From: Flavobacteriaceae bacterium MAR_2009_75
Lineage (GTDB): Bacteria; Bacteroidota; Bacteroidia; Flavobacteriales; Flavobacteriaceae
Length of the DNA stretch: 64,000 bases
Assembly (NCBI GenBank): GCA_002813285.1
Contig: PHTZ01000001.1
Span: forward strand, 4,029,501 to 4,093,500
Direction: 5' to 3'
Shown here: piece after piece, positions 1 to 9,327 of the stretch
Position numbering within the stretch: position 1 is the stretch's first letter
Layout of the letters: each line of letters starts with the position of its first letter
The notes under the pieces: model-generated
What the model saw: the letters and a program-made list of their open reading frames with translations, nothing else
What the model was told of the DNA's origin: nothing
Databases searched by the model: none
Position numbers and translations under genes: made by a program

Positions 1-171
1 AGCCAACCTATTTGTGACGTGGAAACAGGACATCGTTCGGCATCCGTTTGCCACTTGGCCAATATAGCCTATAAACTTGATAGAACATTGGAATGGAATC
101 CGGAGAAAGAAAAATTCAAAGGTGATTCTGAAGCCAACAAATTACGCTCCAGAAAAGAGCGAAAGTTTTAA
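1..171 (+). CDS. Gfo/Idh/MocA family oxidoreductase, C-terminal end (partial)
   Basis: An open frame runs from base 1 to a TAA at 169-171 and encodes 56 residues. It contains a stretch reading HRSASVCHLANIAYKL followed by LEWNPEKEKF. That pattern is usual at the C terminus of Gfo/Idh/MocA NAD(P)-dependent sugar oxidoreductases, after the Rossmann and substrate domains, which lie outside the window. The protein probably oxidises or reduces a sugar or sugar derivative. It lies 108 bp upstream of the cytochrome cluster on the same strand, so it may belong to the same catabolic module. The family call rests on the short tail alone; the substrate cannot be told. Confidence 0.6.
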   Translation, partial: SQPICDVETGHRSASVCHLANIAYKLDRTLEWNPEKEKFKGDSEANKLRSRKERKF

Positions 172-279
172 TAAATGAACAAAGAATATAAAAGTGAACT
201 CTGAGGCCTGTTTTAGGAAATTGCTAAACACCGTTTCATTAGAGAATTCACGAATTAGATTGCAAACACTTAAAATCGA

Positions 280-3200
280 ATGATAAAAAGATTTTTCATT
301 ATTTCAGTTGTATTGGGATTAGCGTCTTGTGGTGGACCCGAATTGCCACAAGAGGTAGCGGCAGAATATGAAGCCCTACCGAAAACACTGGATTTTAATC
401 AAAATATAAAACCTATTTTATCTGATAAGTGTTATTTATGTCACGGTCCAGATAAGGGTAAAATTGAAGCTGGTTTGCAATTGCATGAAGCTGAATTGGC
501 ATATTCAGAATTACCGGAATCGCCGGGTAAATATGCTATAGTACCTGGAAAACCGGAAAAAAGTGAACTTTTTCATCGTATTATGAGCGATGACCCAAAT
601 GTTGTTATGCCATCGCCAAAGTCGCATTTAACCTTAACCGATAGAGAAAAGGCATTACTTACAAAGTGGGTTGCGGATGGTGCCGAATATAAAGATCATT
701 GGGCATTTTTACCACCTACAAAAGCAAAATTGCCACAGACTAAAAATAGTAATGTGGTAAATGCCATAGATAATTTTGTTTTGGCAAAACTAGAAGCTAA
801 AGACTTAGAGGCGTCTGAGGAAGCCGATAAGGAGACATTGTTGCGTAGGGTTTCTTTTGATTTAACAGGTTTGCCACCAACCCCGGAAGCAGTACATCGG
901 TTTGTAAATAACCCTGATGAAAATGCCTACGAACAAGAGGTAGATTCTTTAATGGCATCAAAGCATTACGGCGAACATATGGCTTTGGATTGGATGGATT
1001 TGGCGCGTTATGCAGACACACATGGTTATACCGTTGATCGCTATAGAGATATTTCGATTTGGAGAGATTGGGTCATAAAAGCTTTCAACGAAAACATGCC
1101 GTACGACCAGTTTATAGAATGGCAATTGGCAGGAGATATGCTTGAAAATGCTACCAAAGAGCAAATTTTAGCTACGATCTTCAATAGGCTGCACCCACAA
1201 AATTTAGAGGGTGGTATTGTAGATGAAGAATTTAGGTCAGAGTACGTATCCGATCGCGCAAATGTAACTGGGCAAGGGTTATTGGGGTTAACAGTGGCAT
1301 GTGCTAAATGTCATGATCATAAGTATGATCCCATTTCGCAAAAAAATTACTACGAACTATATAGCTTCTTTAATAATGTGAATGAGACAGGGCAAATTCC
1401 TTGGGATTTTTCAATGCCTGTCCCCACCTTAATGCTTCCTACAGAAGAAGAGGAGCAATTTTTAAGCTATGTCAATAATTTGGTAGAGGATAAGGAAGCG
1501 GTCGTAAAAACAACAGTGGCAAAAGAAAAACCATCCGCTGAAAGATGGATAGCCTCAAAAGGATATAAAAACTTATCTGCCAGCAAGAAGCCAAGTGCGC
1601 TTTTAGTAGATTATGACTTTAATGACGGTCGTTTGTACAACAAAATAAATCCTACGAAAAAAGGGGAAATGCGTACCAATTTTACTAGAAATGAAAAACC
1701 GAACTATGTAGATGGTTTTAAGGGTAAAGGTCTTAAAATGGACGGTGATGTCTGGTTAGATCTAGATGATTTGGGCATCTTTCAGCGCCATGAACCTTTT
1801 AGCATAGGTATTCGAGTGTTTGTTCCGTCCGATTTAGAGGAAGGGGTAATCTTTCATAAAATGCTGGGCACGCGTTTGCATAGTTACCGTGGCTATCATT
1901 TGAATATAAAAGATAATAAGGTTGAAATTTTAATGGCACATGTATGGCCAGATAATGCTATAGTTGAAGAAAGTATAGACGATATTCCTAAAGACAAATG
2001 GGTACAGTTGACCATGACCTACGATGGTTCTAGTAAAGCAAAAGGCTTTAAAGTGTTTTTAGATGGTGATGAAATGAAGACCAAAATTGTACATGACAAT
2101 CTTTACAAGGACATCATCTTTAATAGTTATAGGGACATTATCTATAAAGGTCCGCAAGAGCCAGGATTAAAAGTTGGGGCACGTTGGCGCGGTAAAGGCA
2201 TAGGTGGTGCCACGGTAGATGATTTGTTGGTATTTGGTAAAGAACTTTCTCCATTGGAAATCAAGCAAATAGCAAACCAAAAAGAATTTCACAAAATTAT
2301 TGATAAAGAGCCAAGTAGTTTAACAAGTAAAGAGATAGAAGCGTTAACTGCGTATTACTTGAACAAAAACTCTAAGAAATATCAAGTTTCTTTGGCGGCT
2401 CTAAAAGAGGTGCGCTCGGTACAAAATGATAGTACTGAAAAGGTCAAGGAAATCATGGTGATGAAAGAAATGCCAGAACCACGAGAGACTTTTATTTTAG
2501 AAAGAGGGCAGTATGATGCTTATGGCGAAAGGGTATATCCAAACACTCCAGAAGCAGTATTGCCATTTGCAGATAGTTTACCAAAGAATAGATTGGGACT
2601 CGCCAAATGGATAACCCAAAAAGAAAATCCGTTAACGGCACGGGTAGCGGTAAATAGATATTGGGCAAAGTTGTTTGGAGTGGGTATCGTAAAAACGGTT
2701 GAGGATTTTGGAAATCAAGGTGAATTGCCAAGTCATCCTAAACTATTGGATTGGCTGGCAGTGGATTTTATGGAAAGCGGATGGGATGTTCGTGCCCTTC
2801 ACAAGAAAATGGTCATGTCGGCTACCTATAGGCAATCTTCGTTAACATCAGAAGAGTTGATGGAGCTTGATATTGAAAACAGGCTATTGGCAAGAGGACC
2901 GGCAAAAAGGTTAACAGGTGAAATGTTACGTGATAATGCATTGGTAGCATCGGGCTTATTGAATGATACCGTGGGCGGACCAAGTGTAAATCCGTATCAA
3001 CCGGCAGGATTATGGAAATTGAACGGATCGGAATATGTACCCGATACCGGCGAAAAATTGTACAGAAGAAGTATGTATACGGTGTGGAAACGCTCTGTGC
3101 CGCATCCTACCATCGCTACATTTGACGCCCCCGATAGATCTTTATGCGTTACAAGAAGACAAAAAACCAATACACCTTTACAAGCATTGGTATTATTGAA

Positions 3201-3513
3201 CGACCCAACTTATATAGAAGCATCACGGGTAATCGGGAAAAATATGATGGCTTATGAAGACCCTGAAAAAGGAATTAAAGATGCTTTTCTTCGATTGACC
3301 GGCAGAAATGCCAAAAATGAAGAATTAGACCTATTGGTAGAATTGAGACAGAACGAATATGAAAAGTTTAAGACCAATGAGGCCAAAACATTGGGTTGGT
3401 TAAATACGGGTGAGTTTAGAGTGGAAAATAGTAGCGATAAGGCAATGGTAGCAGCAAATGCAGTAGTAGCAAGTACCATTATGAACTTAGATGCAACAAT
3501 TACAAAAAGATAA
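280..3513 (+). CDS. PSD1/DUF1549/DUF1553 multidomain cytochrome c lipoprotein
   Basis: This 1077-residue protein starts with a lipoprotein signal ending LASC (Cys17), so it is probably anchored in an envelope membrane. A planctomycete-type cytochrome (PSCyt1) domain follows, with haem motif CYLCH at 51-55. Next come DUF1549 (about 160-370, with a second CxxCH, CAKCH), a LamG/concanavalin-like insert (about 500-660, from LLVDYDFNDGRLYNK), and DUF1553/PSD1 in the last third (ARVAVNRYWAKLFGVG). The architecture is typical of planctomycetes and some Bacteroidetes. The biochemical role is not established; it is thought to bind a saccharide or other substrate and pass electrons. The next gene begins 16 bp downstream, and such proteins usually pair with a DUF1501 protein, as here. 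Confidence 0.85.
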   Translation: MIKRFFIISVVLGLASCGGPELPQEVAAEYEALPKTLDFNQNIKPILSDKCYLCHGPDKGKIEAGLQLHEAELAYSELPESPGKYAIVPGKPEKSELFHRIMSDDPNVVMPSPKSHLTLTDREKALLTKWVADGAEYKDHWAFLPPTKAKLPQTKNSNVVNAIDNFVLAKLEAKDLEASEEADKETLLRRVSFDLTGLPPTPEAVHRFVNNPDENAYEQEVDSLMASKHYGEHMALDWMDLARYADTHGYTVDRYRDISIWRDWVIKAFNENMPYDQFIEWQLAGDMLENATKEQILATIFNRLHPQNLEGGIVDEEFRSEYVSDRANVTGQGLLGLTVACAKCHDHKYDPISQKNYYELYSFFNNVNETGQIPWDFSMPVPTLMLPTEEEEQFLSYVNNLVEDKEAVVKTTVAKEKPSAERWIASKGYKNLSASKKPSALLVDYDFNDGRLYNKINPTKKGEMRTNFTRNEKPNYVDGFKGKGLKMDGDVWLDLDDLGIFQRHEPFSIGIRVFVPSDLEEGVIFHKMLGTRLHSYRGYHLNIKDNKVEILMAHVWPDNAIVEESIDDIPKDKWVQLTMTYDGSSKAKGFKVFLDGDEMKTKIVHDNLYKDIIFNSYRDIIYKGPQEPGLKVGARWRGKGIGGATVDDLLVFGKELSPLEIKQIANQKEFHKIIDKEPSSLTSKEIEALTAYYLNKNSKKYQVSLAALKEVRSVQNDSTEKVKEIMVMKEMPEPRETFILERGQYDAYGERVYPNTPEAVLPFADSLPKNRLGLAKWITQKENPLTARVAVNRYWAKLFGVGIVKTVEDFGNQGELPSHPKLLDWLAVDFMESGWDVRALHKKMVMSATYRQSSLTSEELMELDIENRLLARGPAKRLTGEMLRDNALVASGLLNDTVGGPSVNPYQPAGLWKLNGSEYVPDTGEKLYRRSMYTVWKRSVPHPTIATFDAPDRSLCVTRRQKTNTPLQALVLLNDPTYIEASRVIGKNMMAYEDPEKGIKDAFLRLTGRNAKNEELDLLVELRQNEYEKFKTNEAKTLGWLNTGEFRVENSSDKAMVAANAVVASTIMNLDATITKR

Positions 3514-3529
3514 TGAAAAATAGATTCCT

Positions 3530-5029
3530 ATGTGTAGTGGACATGATACGTTAACATCGGATAATAAAGATTTGCAGGAAGTAGAAAAGCAATGGGACAG
3601 AAGAAATTTTTTAACCAAAACGTCCTTAGGAATTGGAGCGCTTGCTTTTGGGTCTTTGTTAAAAGCCGAAAAAGCATTTAGTAATCCTACGGAACCAGAT
3701 GCTGTGGAGAATTTTGTAAAGAACAAATTAGGACTGCCGCATCACCTACCTAAGGCTAAAAGAATAGTTTACCTATTTCAAAGTGGAGGGCCATCGCAAT
3801 TAGATATGTTCGATTATAAGCCGAAACTTAAAGAGATGTTTGGGCAAGATTTACCGCCATCGGTAAGACAAGGACAGCGATTGACGGGTATGAGTGCCCA
3901 GCAATCTTCATTCCCCATAGCACCTTCCATAATGGATTTTAAGCAATATGGAGAATCGGGCTCTTGGGTGAGTGAATTAATGCCACACACCGCAAAAGTA
4001 GTAGATGACATCTGCATCATTAAATCGATGCAGACCGATCAGATAAATCATGATCCAGCCATTACATTTATGCAAACAGGAAATCAATTGCCGGGTAGAC
4101 CATCCATTGGTTCATGGTTAAGCTATGGTTTGGGAAGTGATAATGAAAATCTGCCAACATTTATTACACTGGTCACAAAAGGTCAAGGAGGTCAACCTTT
4201 ATACTCCCGTCTATGGGGTAACGGGTTTTTACCTACAGAACACCAAGGTGTTCAATTTAGATCTGGTAAAGACCCGGTATTGTATTTAAGTGACCCCGAG
4301 AATTACGATGGTAATGATCGTAGAACCATGTTAGATTATTTGGGCAAACTAAATGGCGTACAGAATGATGCTTACGGTGACCCAGAAATTTTAGCCCGTA
4401 TGAAGCAGTACGAAATGGCTTTTAGAATGCAGACTTCGGTGCCAGAAGTAACCGATCTATCAGATGAGCCAGATCATATTTTTGATATGTATGGTAAAGA
4501 TAGTCGTGATCCAGGTACGTATGCAGCCAACTGCCTTATGGCGAGAAAACTATTAGAAAAAGGAGTGAAGTTCGTGCAATTGTATCACCAGGGATGGGAT
4601 CAACATATTTCATGTCCCGGCGGAGTACGAAATAAATGTAAGCAAACAGACCAAGGTACTGCAGCGTTACTTCAAGACTTAAAGCAAAGAGGTATGTTAG
4701 AAGATACCTTAGTGGTTTGGGGTGGCGAATTCGGTAGAACAGTATATTCTCAAGGGCAATTAACAGATACCAATTACGGTAGAGATCACCATCCAAAAGC
4801 ATTTACCATGTGGATGGCGGGAGCCGGAGTAAAAAAGGGGATGACCTATGGAGAGACCGATGATTTTAGTTACAATGTAACCGAAAATCCGGTACATGTG
4901 CACGATTTTCATGCTACCTTATTGCACTTGTTCGGCGTTGACCACGAACGCTTAACCTTTAAACATCAAGGAAGAAGATTTAGACTAACAGATGTACATG
5001 GCCATGTGGTCAAAGATATTTTAACCTAA
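3530..5029 (+). CDS. DUF1501 domain protein with Tat signal
   Basis: This 499-residue protein has a twin-arginine motif near residue 24 ([18 protein letters not shown]), predicting folded export to the periplasm. The rest matches DUF1501, a sulfatase/alkaline-phosphatase-like fold family: [18 protein letters not shown] near the N terminus, WGGEFGRT in the last third, and [15 protein letters not shown]1501 genes normally sit directly after PSD1/DUF1553 genes, and this one starts 16 bp after. An ATG overlapping the preceding stop (3513) opens only a 13-codon frame, so 3530 is preferred. The catalytic function of DUF1501 is unknown to me. Confidence 0.85.
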   Translation: MCSGHDTLTSDNKDLQEVEKQWDRRNFLTKTSLGIGALAFGSLLKAEKAFSNPTEPDAVENFVKNKLGLPHHLPKAKRIVYLFQSGGPSQLDMFDYKPKLKEMFGQDLPPSVRQGQRLTGMSAQQSSFPIAPSIMDFKQYGESGSWVSELMPHTAKVVDDICIIKSMQTDQINHDPAITFMQTGNQLPGRPSIGSWLSYGLGSDNENLPTFITLVTKGQGGQPLYSRLWGNGFLPTEHQGVQFRSGKDPVLYLSDPENYDGNDRRTMLDYLGKLNGVQNDAYGDPEILARMKQYEMAFRMQTSVPEVTDLSDEPDHIFDMYGKDSRDPGTYAANCLMARKLLEKGVKFVQLYHQGWDQHISCPGGVRNKCKQTDQGTAALLQDLKQRGMLEDTLVVWGGEFGRTVYSQGQLTDTNYGRDHHPKAFTMWMAGAGVKKGMTYGETDDFSYNVTENPVHVHDFHATLLHLFGVDHERLTFKHQGRRFRLTDVHGHVVKDILT

Positions 5030-5039
5030 CATATCAATT

Positions 5040-6170
5040 ATGTCCTCACGACGAAATTTTATAAAAACCACCGGGTTGGCAGGGTCGGCCCTCGCTACCG
5101 CCTCAATGGCTTTCGGGGCCACCGTCATCGGCAGTAAAAAGAATCCTGAGCGTTTGCTGAACGAAACCGATACTATTTTAGGCCATGGAGATTACCGCTA
5201 CAAGCTCGTTAAAAATTGGGCGCAAATTAGCGCTACTAGAATTCCCCTGTTGAACTGCCATGAAATGGTTATGGATAGCAAAGGAAGGTTGATCATGGTA
5301 GGCGACCATCCGCAGAACAACATCCTTATTTTTGATAAATCTGGTCAGTTGTTGGACTATTGGGGCACGGCCTACCAGGGCGGTCATGGATTGACCTTGC
5401 ATGATGAAGGTGGCGAGGATATGCTCTATATTACCGATTCCGGCTGGGCATTGGGCAAGGGCAATCAAATGGTACAACACAACGGTCGCGTGTCAAAAAC
5501 GACGGTCGATGGTCGTGTGCTGTTCGATATCGGTCACCCCATGACCATTGGAGTTTACAAACCGGAAGAGTCATTTTGCCCGACCGAAACGGCCATTGGG
5601 CCCAACGGTGATATTTACGTGGCCGATGGTTATGGGGAAAGCCGCATCATTCAATACGATAGCAACGGAAGGTACATCCGCCATTGGGGCGGACAAGACA
5701 ATCCGGACCCGAACTACAAATTGGTAAGTGCCCACGGGGTAGCCATCGATTACCGGGAAAAGGACAACCCCATGGTAGTAGTAACTTCAAGGTCACAAGA
5801 GTGTTTTAAGTACTACACCTTAGATGGTGTATATGTGAAAACTATAGAAATGCCTAATATGCAGGTATGCAGGGCAGTTTTTGATGACGATAATTTGTAT
5901 GCGGGCGTATGTTGGTCGCAACCGAAAGAAGGGAAGACCAACTGGAAAGACCATACCGGATTTGTGACCATTATGGAAGGGGACAAGGTGGTCTCCAATC
6001 CCGGGGGTACCGAACCGGAATATAAAAACGGAATTTTGCAAAAAAGCTATCAATTGGAAGAAAAACCTATTTTGCACGGCCATGACGTATGTGTAGACGA
6101 AGATAAAAACCTGTACATCTGCCAATGGAATGCCAACCACTCCGCGCCCTATAAGCTAGAGCGTATCTAA
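5040..6170 (+). CDS. Tat-exported NHL/6-bladed beta-propeller protein
   Basis: This 376-residue protein starts with a Tat signal (RRNFIKTTGLAGSALA). The body has repeated propeller blades of NHL/peptidyl-glycine-lyase-like type, such as GDIYVADGYGESRIIQY, and HGVAIDYREKDN and HGHDVCVDEDKNLYICQW near the end. It is probably a periplasmic propeller that binds a ligand or protein partner; an enzymatic lyase role is possible but no active site is evident. It lies 10 bp after the DUF1501 gene and 14 bp before the cytochrome membrane gene, so it is almost certainly co-transcribed. By eye its first half is richer in G+C than the two genes before it. Confidence 0.75.
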   Translation: MSSRRNFIKTTGLAGSALATASMAFGATVIGSKKNPERLLNETDTILGHGDYRYKLVKNWAQISATRIPLLNCHEMVMDSKGRLIMVGDHPQNNILIFDKSGQLLDYWGTAYQGGHGLTLHDEGGEDMLYITDSGWALGKGNQMVQHNGRVSKTTVDGRVLFDIGHPMTIGVYKPEESFCPTETAIGPNGDIYVADGYGESRIIQYDSNGRYIRHWGGQDNPDPNYKLVSAHGVAIDYREKDNPMVVVTSRSQECFKYYTLDGVYVKTIEMPNMQVCRAVFDDDNLYAGVCWSQPKEGKTNWKDHTGFVTIMEGDKVVSNPGGTEPEYKNGILQKSYQLEEKPILHGHDVCVDEDKNLYICQWNANHSAPYKLERI

Positions 6171-6184
6171 CCAAGAAAATAAGC

Positions 6185-7579
6185 ATGCAAGAAGTATCTG
6201 ATTTTGTGTTGTTTCTAGGCAGGTTTCACCCTTTAGTGGTGCATTTGCCTATCGGATTTTTAATGTTCGCCCTGATTTTGGAGATTGTAGAGCGGTTTAC
6301 CAAAAATGCCGCTCTCTCCGCAGCGGTGCCCATAGCCTTGCTGGCAGGTGCCATTAGTGCCGCACTTGCCTGTATTTTAGGCTATATGCTGTCTTTGAGC
6401 GGAGATTATAATGAAGACATGCTGAACGGACATTTTTGGTTCGGGATAGTTACCACCTTGATAGCCTTTTTTGCGTGGTTGGTAAAGGCCGATAAACTAT
6501 CGATCAAACCATTGCAAAAAGCGAAACCCAATATGGCCATGCTTACCGTAATGGTGATTTTGCTCAGTGTCACCGGACATTACGGCGGAAATTTGACCCA
6601 TGGGGAAGATTATCTGGTAAAATATGCACCCTTTCGGGAAAAGAAGGAACCCTTGCCCCAATTGGCAAAATTAGAAGATGCTACCGTCTATCCGTATTTG
6701 ATTCAGCCCGTTTTTGAGGCCAAGTGTACCAGTTGCCATAATGACTCTAAAAAGAAGGGCGGACTGGCCATGCATACGTTTGAGGAGCTTCTCAAAGGAG
6801 GGGAGAACGGACCCATAGTGATGGCCGGCGATTTGGAACAATCGGAACTGTTCAAAAGAATCACCTTGCCGGAAGACCACGAAGATGTCATGCCTCCCGA
6901 GGGAAAAACGCCCCTGACCGAAGAAGAAACCGCCTTGGTAAAATTCTGGATCGAAAGTGCACAAGGCAATCAAGAAGCTACCTTGGGGAGTGTGGAAGTA
7001 CCGGAAGAGTTACTGCAAATGGCGGCAGGGCGATTGGGTTTTGCAGCTGAGGGCGGTGGTGGACATGGAGCAAGTGAAAGCTTGCCAACCGCAGCACCTT
7101 TGAATGTGGCCCAACTCAATGAATTAAAAGCGAAGGGTTTTGGGGTTCGGGAACTGGTCGATGGTTCCGGACTGTTGGAGATCACTTTGGAGGATAATAC
7201 GATTACCAATGAGAACCTTTCCGACTGGGAAAAGCATTTTGAACTGTTGGCTCCCCTACAGAATCAAATTCTGTGGTTGGATTTAGGCGGAAACACCCTT
7301 TCCGAAAAAATGGTCCAGCAAATAGCGCAATTTGAAAACCTTCGGAAATTGGTACTGGACAATACCACCATTACCGATGCCCAAGTGCAACAACTTTCGG
7401 CTCTTCAACAATTGGAATCATTAAATATGTACAACACCGGAGTAGGGGACGAAGCAATTCCCAGTCTCACCCAAATGCCCAGACTTAAAAAAGTATATAT
7501 GTGGCGCACCAAGATTACCCCAGAGGCGATCAGCAGCTTAGGACCAGAAAGTAAATTGCAGGTGATTACGGGGGCGTGA
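6185..7579 (+). CDS. membrane protein with DUF2231-like, cytochrome c and leucine-rich domains
   Basis: The 464-residue product starts with about four membrane helices in a DUF2231-like arrangement (FHPLVVHLPIGFLMFALILE). A PSCyt1-type cytochrome domain follows, with CTSCH near residue 180 and VMPPEGKTPLTEEE. The C-terminal third has leucine-rich-like units (LWLDLGGNTL, LRKLVLDNTTITDAQ, LESLNMYNTGV). It could be the membrane-bound electron acceptor for the exported proteins encoded upstream, linking them to the respiratory chain; this is inferred from order and domains. The gene ends the rightward operon; heptameric repeats begin 8 bp later. Confidence 0.8.
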   Translation: MQEVSDFVLFLGRFHPLVVHLPIGFLMFALILEIVERFTKNAALSAAVPIALLAGAISAALACILGYMLSLSGDYNEDMLNGHFWFGIVTTLIAFFAWLVKADKLSIKPLQKAKPNMAMLTVMVILLSVTGHYGGNLTHGEDYLVKYAPFREKKEPLPQLAKLEDATVYPYLIQPVFEAKCTSCHNDSKKKGGLAMHTFEELLKGGENGPIVMAGDLEQSELFKRITLPEDHEDVMPPEGKTPLTEEETALVKFWIESAQGNQEATLGSVEVPEELLQMAAGRLGFAAEGGGGHGASESLPTAAPLNVAQLNELKAKGFGVRELVDGSGLLEITLEDNTITNENLSDWEKHFELLAPLQNQILWLDLGGNTLSEKMVQQIAQFENLRKLVLDNTTITDAQVQQLSALQQLESLNMYNTGVGDEAIPSLTQMPRLKKVYMWRTKITPEAISSLGPESKLQVITGA

Positions 7580-7587
7580 GGGGTGTA

Positions 7588-7636
7588 GTTAAAAGGTATT
7601 TAAGTTAAAAGGTTTAAGTTAAAAGTTATAAGAAAA
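7588..7636. repeat. degenerate 7-bp tandem repeat, left border of the AT-rich insert
   Basis: Seven consecutive 7-base units can be read in one phase: gttaaaa, ggtattt, aagttaa, aaggttt, aagttaa, aagttat, aagaaaa. The array follows the stop of the upstream gene by 8 bp. It resembles the larger heptad array at 10532-10795 in period but not in exact unit. No coding role is apparent. Confidence 0.6.
7612..7632. repeat. left arm of an imperfect inverted repeat flanking the two-gene insert
   Basis: The 21 bases here closely match the reverse complement of 10621-10642, with one length difference and about two substitutions. The arms bracket the two leftward genes and lie inside the heptad arrays. 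They could be target-site or excision sequences, or could simply reflect the same repeat family in opposite orientation. Confidence 0.45.
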
Positions 7637-7722
7637 GTAGGGTAGGTGGTGGATACTGTCTTTTTATTGGCAATAAAGCCATAAACTATAGTAGTAATAT
7701 TTATGTCGTTTTATGGGCTCAT

Positions 7723-9327
7723 TTATTCCTTAATTCCAAATCTATCAAGTATTTCTGAAAAGGGATCAGCAAAAGTGGAATTAAGTATTTTGCTGTCCTG
7801 AATATTTGAATAGTCTATTACATTTATATTAGTCATTTTTAAATATTTATCTGAATTATATTCCTCATCTTTTAATGTTGAAGTCAATATAACTTGTTTG
7901 TCAAGTTTTAAAAATTCTTCTATCATCAAGTTTTCTTTGGTGGATGATAACTCTCCTTCCCTAAAAGAGTCAATGATTATCGGAAAGTTGTGCTTCAAGA
8001 CATTATTTAGAGCCAAAAGTTTGCAGAAATAATATTCCTGCTCTTCACTACCAGAATAGGTTTCTCCAGTTTTAGTAAATAAATCTTCAAAAGACAATAA
8101 TCCTTCCGAATCAATTTTATCATAAAGTCTTTTCATTTCGACAAGAATTTTACTTAAAATGTCTTTTTGTAATTCTTTATTAGATACTATGTCGTTTTCA
8201 TTATTATTAATTTTCTTTTGAATTTCATCAAGTTCTTTTTGAAGTTCAAATACGATTTTATCGATATCGCTTGAATCTGTTATTTCGTCTTGAAATAGAA
8301 TATAGTTTTTGGCTTCTGGTGTCGTGCTTTCCAGTAGTTTTTTTATCTGTTCTTGCTCTTTATTAATTTCACTATTGAATTCATCAACAATTTCTTTTTT
8401 AATAGATATATTTTCTTGAATTGATTTTAATATATTTTTGCGAACAAAATTATTACTTACTTCAAACTCAAATTCTTGATTTGCGAAGATAATTTTGGTG
8501 CTTCCACATTCAGAACAAATAACATTTCCTTCATTTAAACTTCTGTTTAATGAGTTTAGTTCGTTAATTAAACTTTCAAGTTTGATTTTACGGTTTTCTT
8601 CTCTATTTCTTTGTTTCCTTAAATCAGCTATACTGCTATGCAGTTCATTTAATTGATTAGATGTATTCTTAAAGTCAGTATCATTTGCTACGGAACTAAT
8701 GAAAGAGGCAATTTCTGGGTTTTTCTTTATTACAGTTATTTTTCTTTTCTCTACTTTAATTTTTAATTCAATCGATTTTTTCTGTTCCTTTAATTCTTCA
8801 ATGTCATATTTATTTGAAGTAGTTACTAAAACTCCATTGATAGAATATATCATATTTTTAAAATCCTGCTTATTATTTCTACCCTTAATAATTAAATTGG
8901 AAGTGTTTCTCTTGTCTTGTCCTAAAAAGAATAATTCGTACAGTAGTGTAAGGTCAGCAGGTTTTAATTCTCCATCTTTTTCAATTCTTGGAATTTGATA
9001 GATGTTTTTATCGAAAAAATATTTGAACTCACTTATACTATTAAAAACATTTAAATTCCCATTCTCAAGTATAAGTATTGAGTTTCCTTTTCTTATAAAT
9101 TCATACATTTTCTTATCAATCTCTACTTCTGAATAGAAAAAATAGTGCCTATAATTGAAACCGCTTGGAAATATTGAATCATAGCCAAGTGAATGCAATA
9201 AACCTTGCATCACTAATGTTTTTCCTCTATTATTATCATTGCTGAAAATAATATTGACTGTGTTTTTGTAGCGATTCTCAATAAAAGCTTCTTCTGTATT
9301 TCCAAATGCACTCTTTCTTATAATCAT
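7723..9327 (-). CDS. SMC/ABC-like ATPase with zinc hook, putative defence protein
   Basis: This 534-residue protein has an Rad50/SMC layout. An N-terminal P-loop region reads SNDNNRGKT (29-37), with the first Gly of the Walker A motif replaced. A long charged coiled coil (about 170-400) is interrupted by a CxxC zinc hook (CSEC, 271-274). An ABC signature variant YSGSEEQ (424-430) and a Walker B region NFPIIIDSFREGE (447-459) follow. Such ATPases sense or move on DNA in repair and in Lamassu or ABC-three-component defence systems. The start overlaps the upstream gene stop by 4 bp (ATGA), so the two proteins are translationally coupled. The gene is markedly AT-rich compared with its neighbours, which suggests transfer. 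The exact family is not certain. Confidence 0.7.
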   Translation of the reverse strand: MIIRKSAFGNTEEAFIENRYKNTVNIIFSNDNNRGKTLVMQGLLHSLGYDSIFPSGFNYRHYFFYSEVEIDKKMYEFIRKGNSILILENGNLNVFNSISEFKYFFDKNIYQIPRIEKDGELKPADLTLLYELFFLGQDKRNTSNLIIKGRNNKQDFKNMIYSINGVLVTTSNKYDIEELKEQKKSIELKIKVEKRKITVIKKNPEIASFISSVANDTDFKNTSNQLNELHSSIADLRKQRNREENRKIKLESLINELNSLNRSLNEGNVICSECGSTKIIFANQEFEFEVSNNFVRKNILKSIQENISIKKEIVDEFNSEINKEQEQIKKLLESTTPEAKNYILFQDEITDSSDIDKIVFELQKELDEIQKKINNNENDIVSNKELQKDILSKILVEMKRLYDKIDSEGLLSFEDLFTKTGETYSGSEEQEYYFCKLLALNNVLKHNFPIIIDSFREGELSSTKENLMIEEFLKLDKQVILTSTLKDEEYNSDKYLKMTNINVIDYSNIQDSKILNSTFADPFSEILDRFGIKE

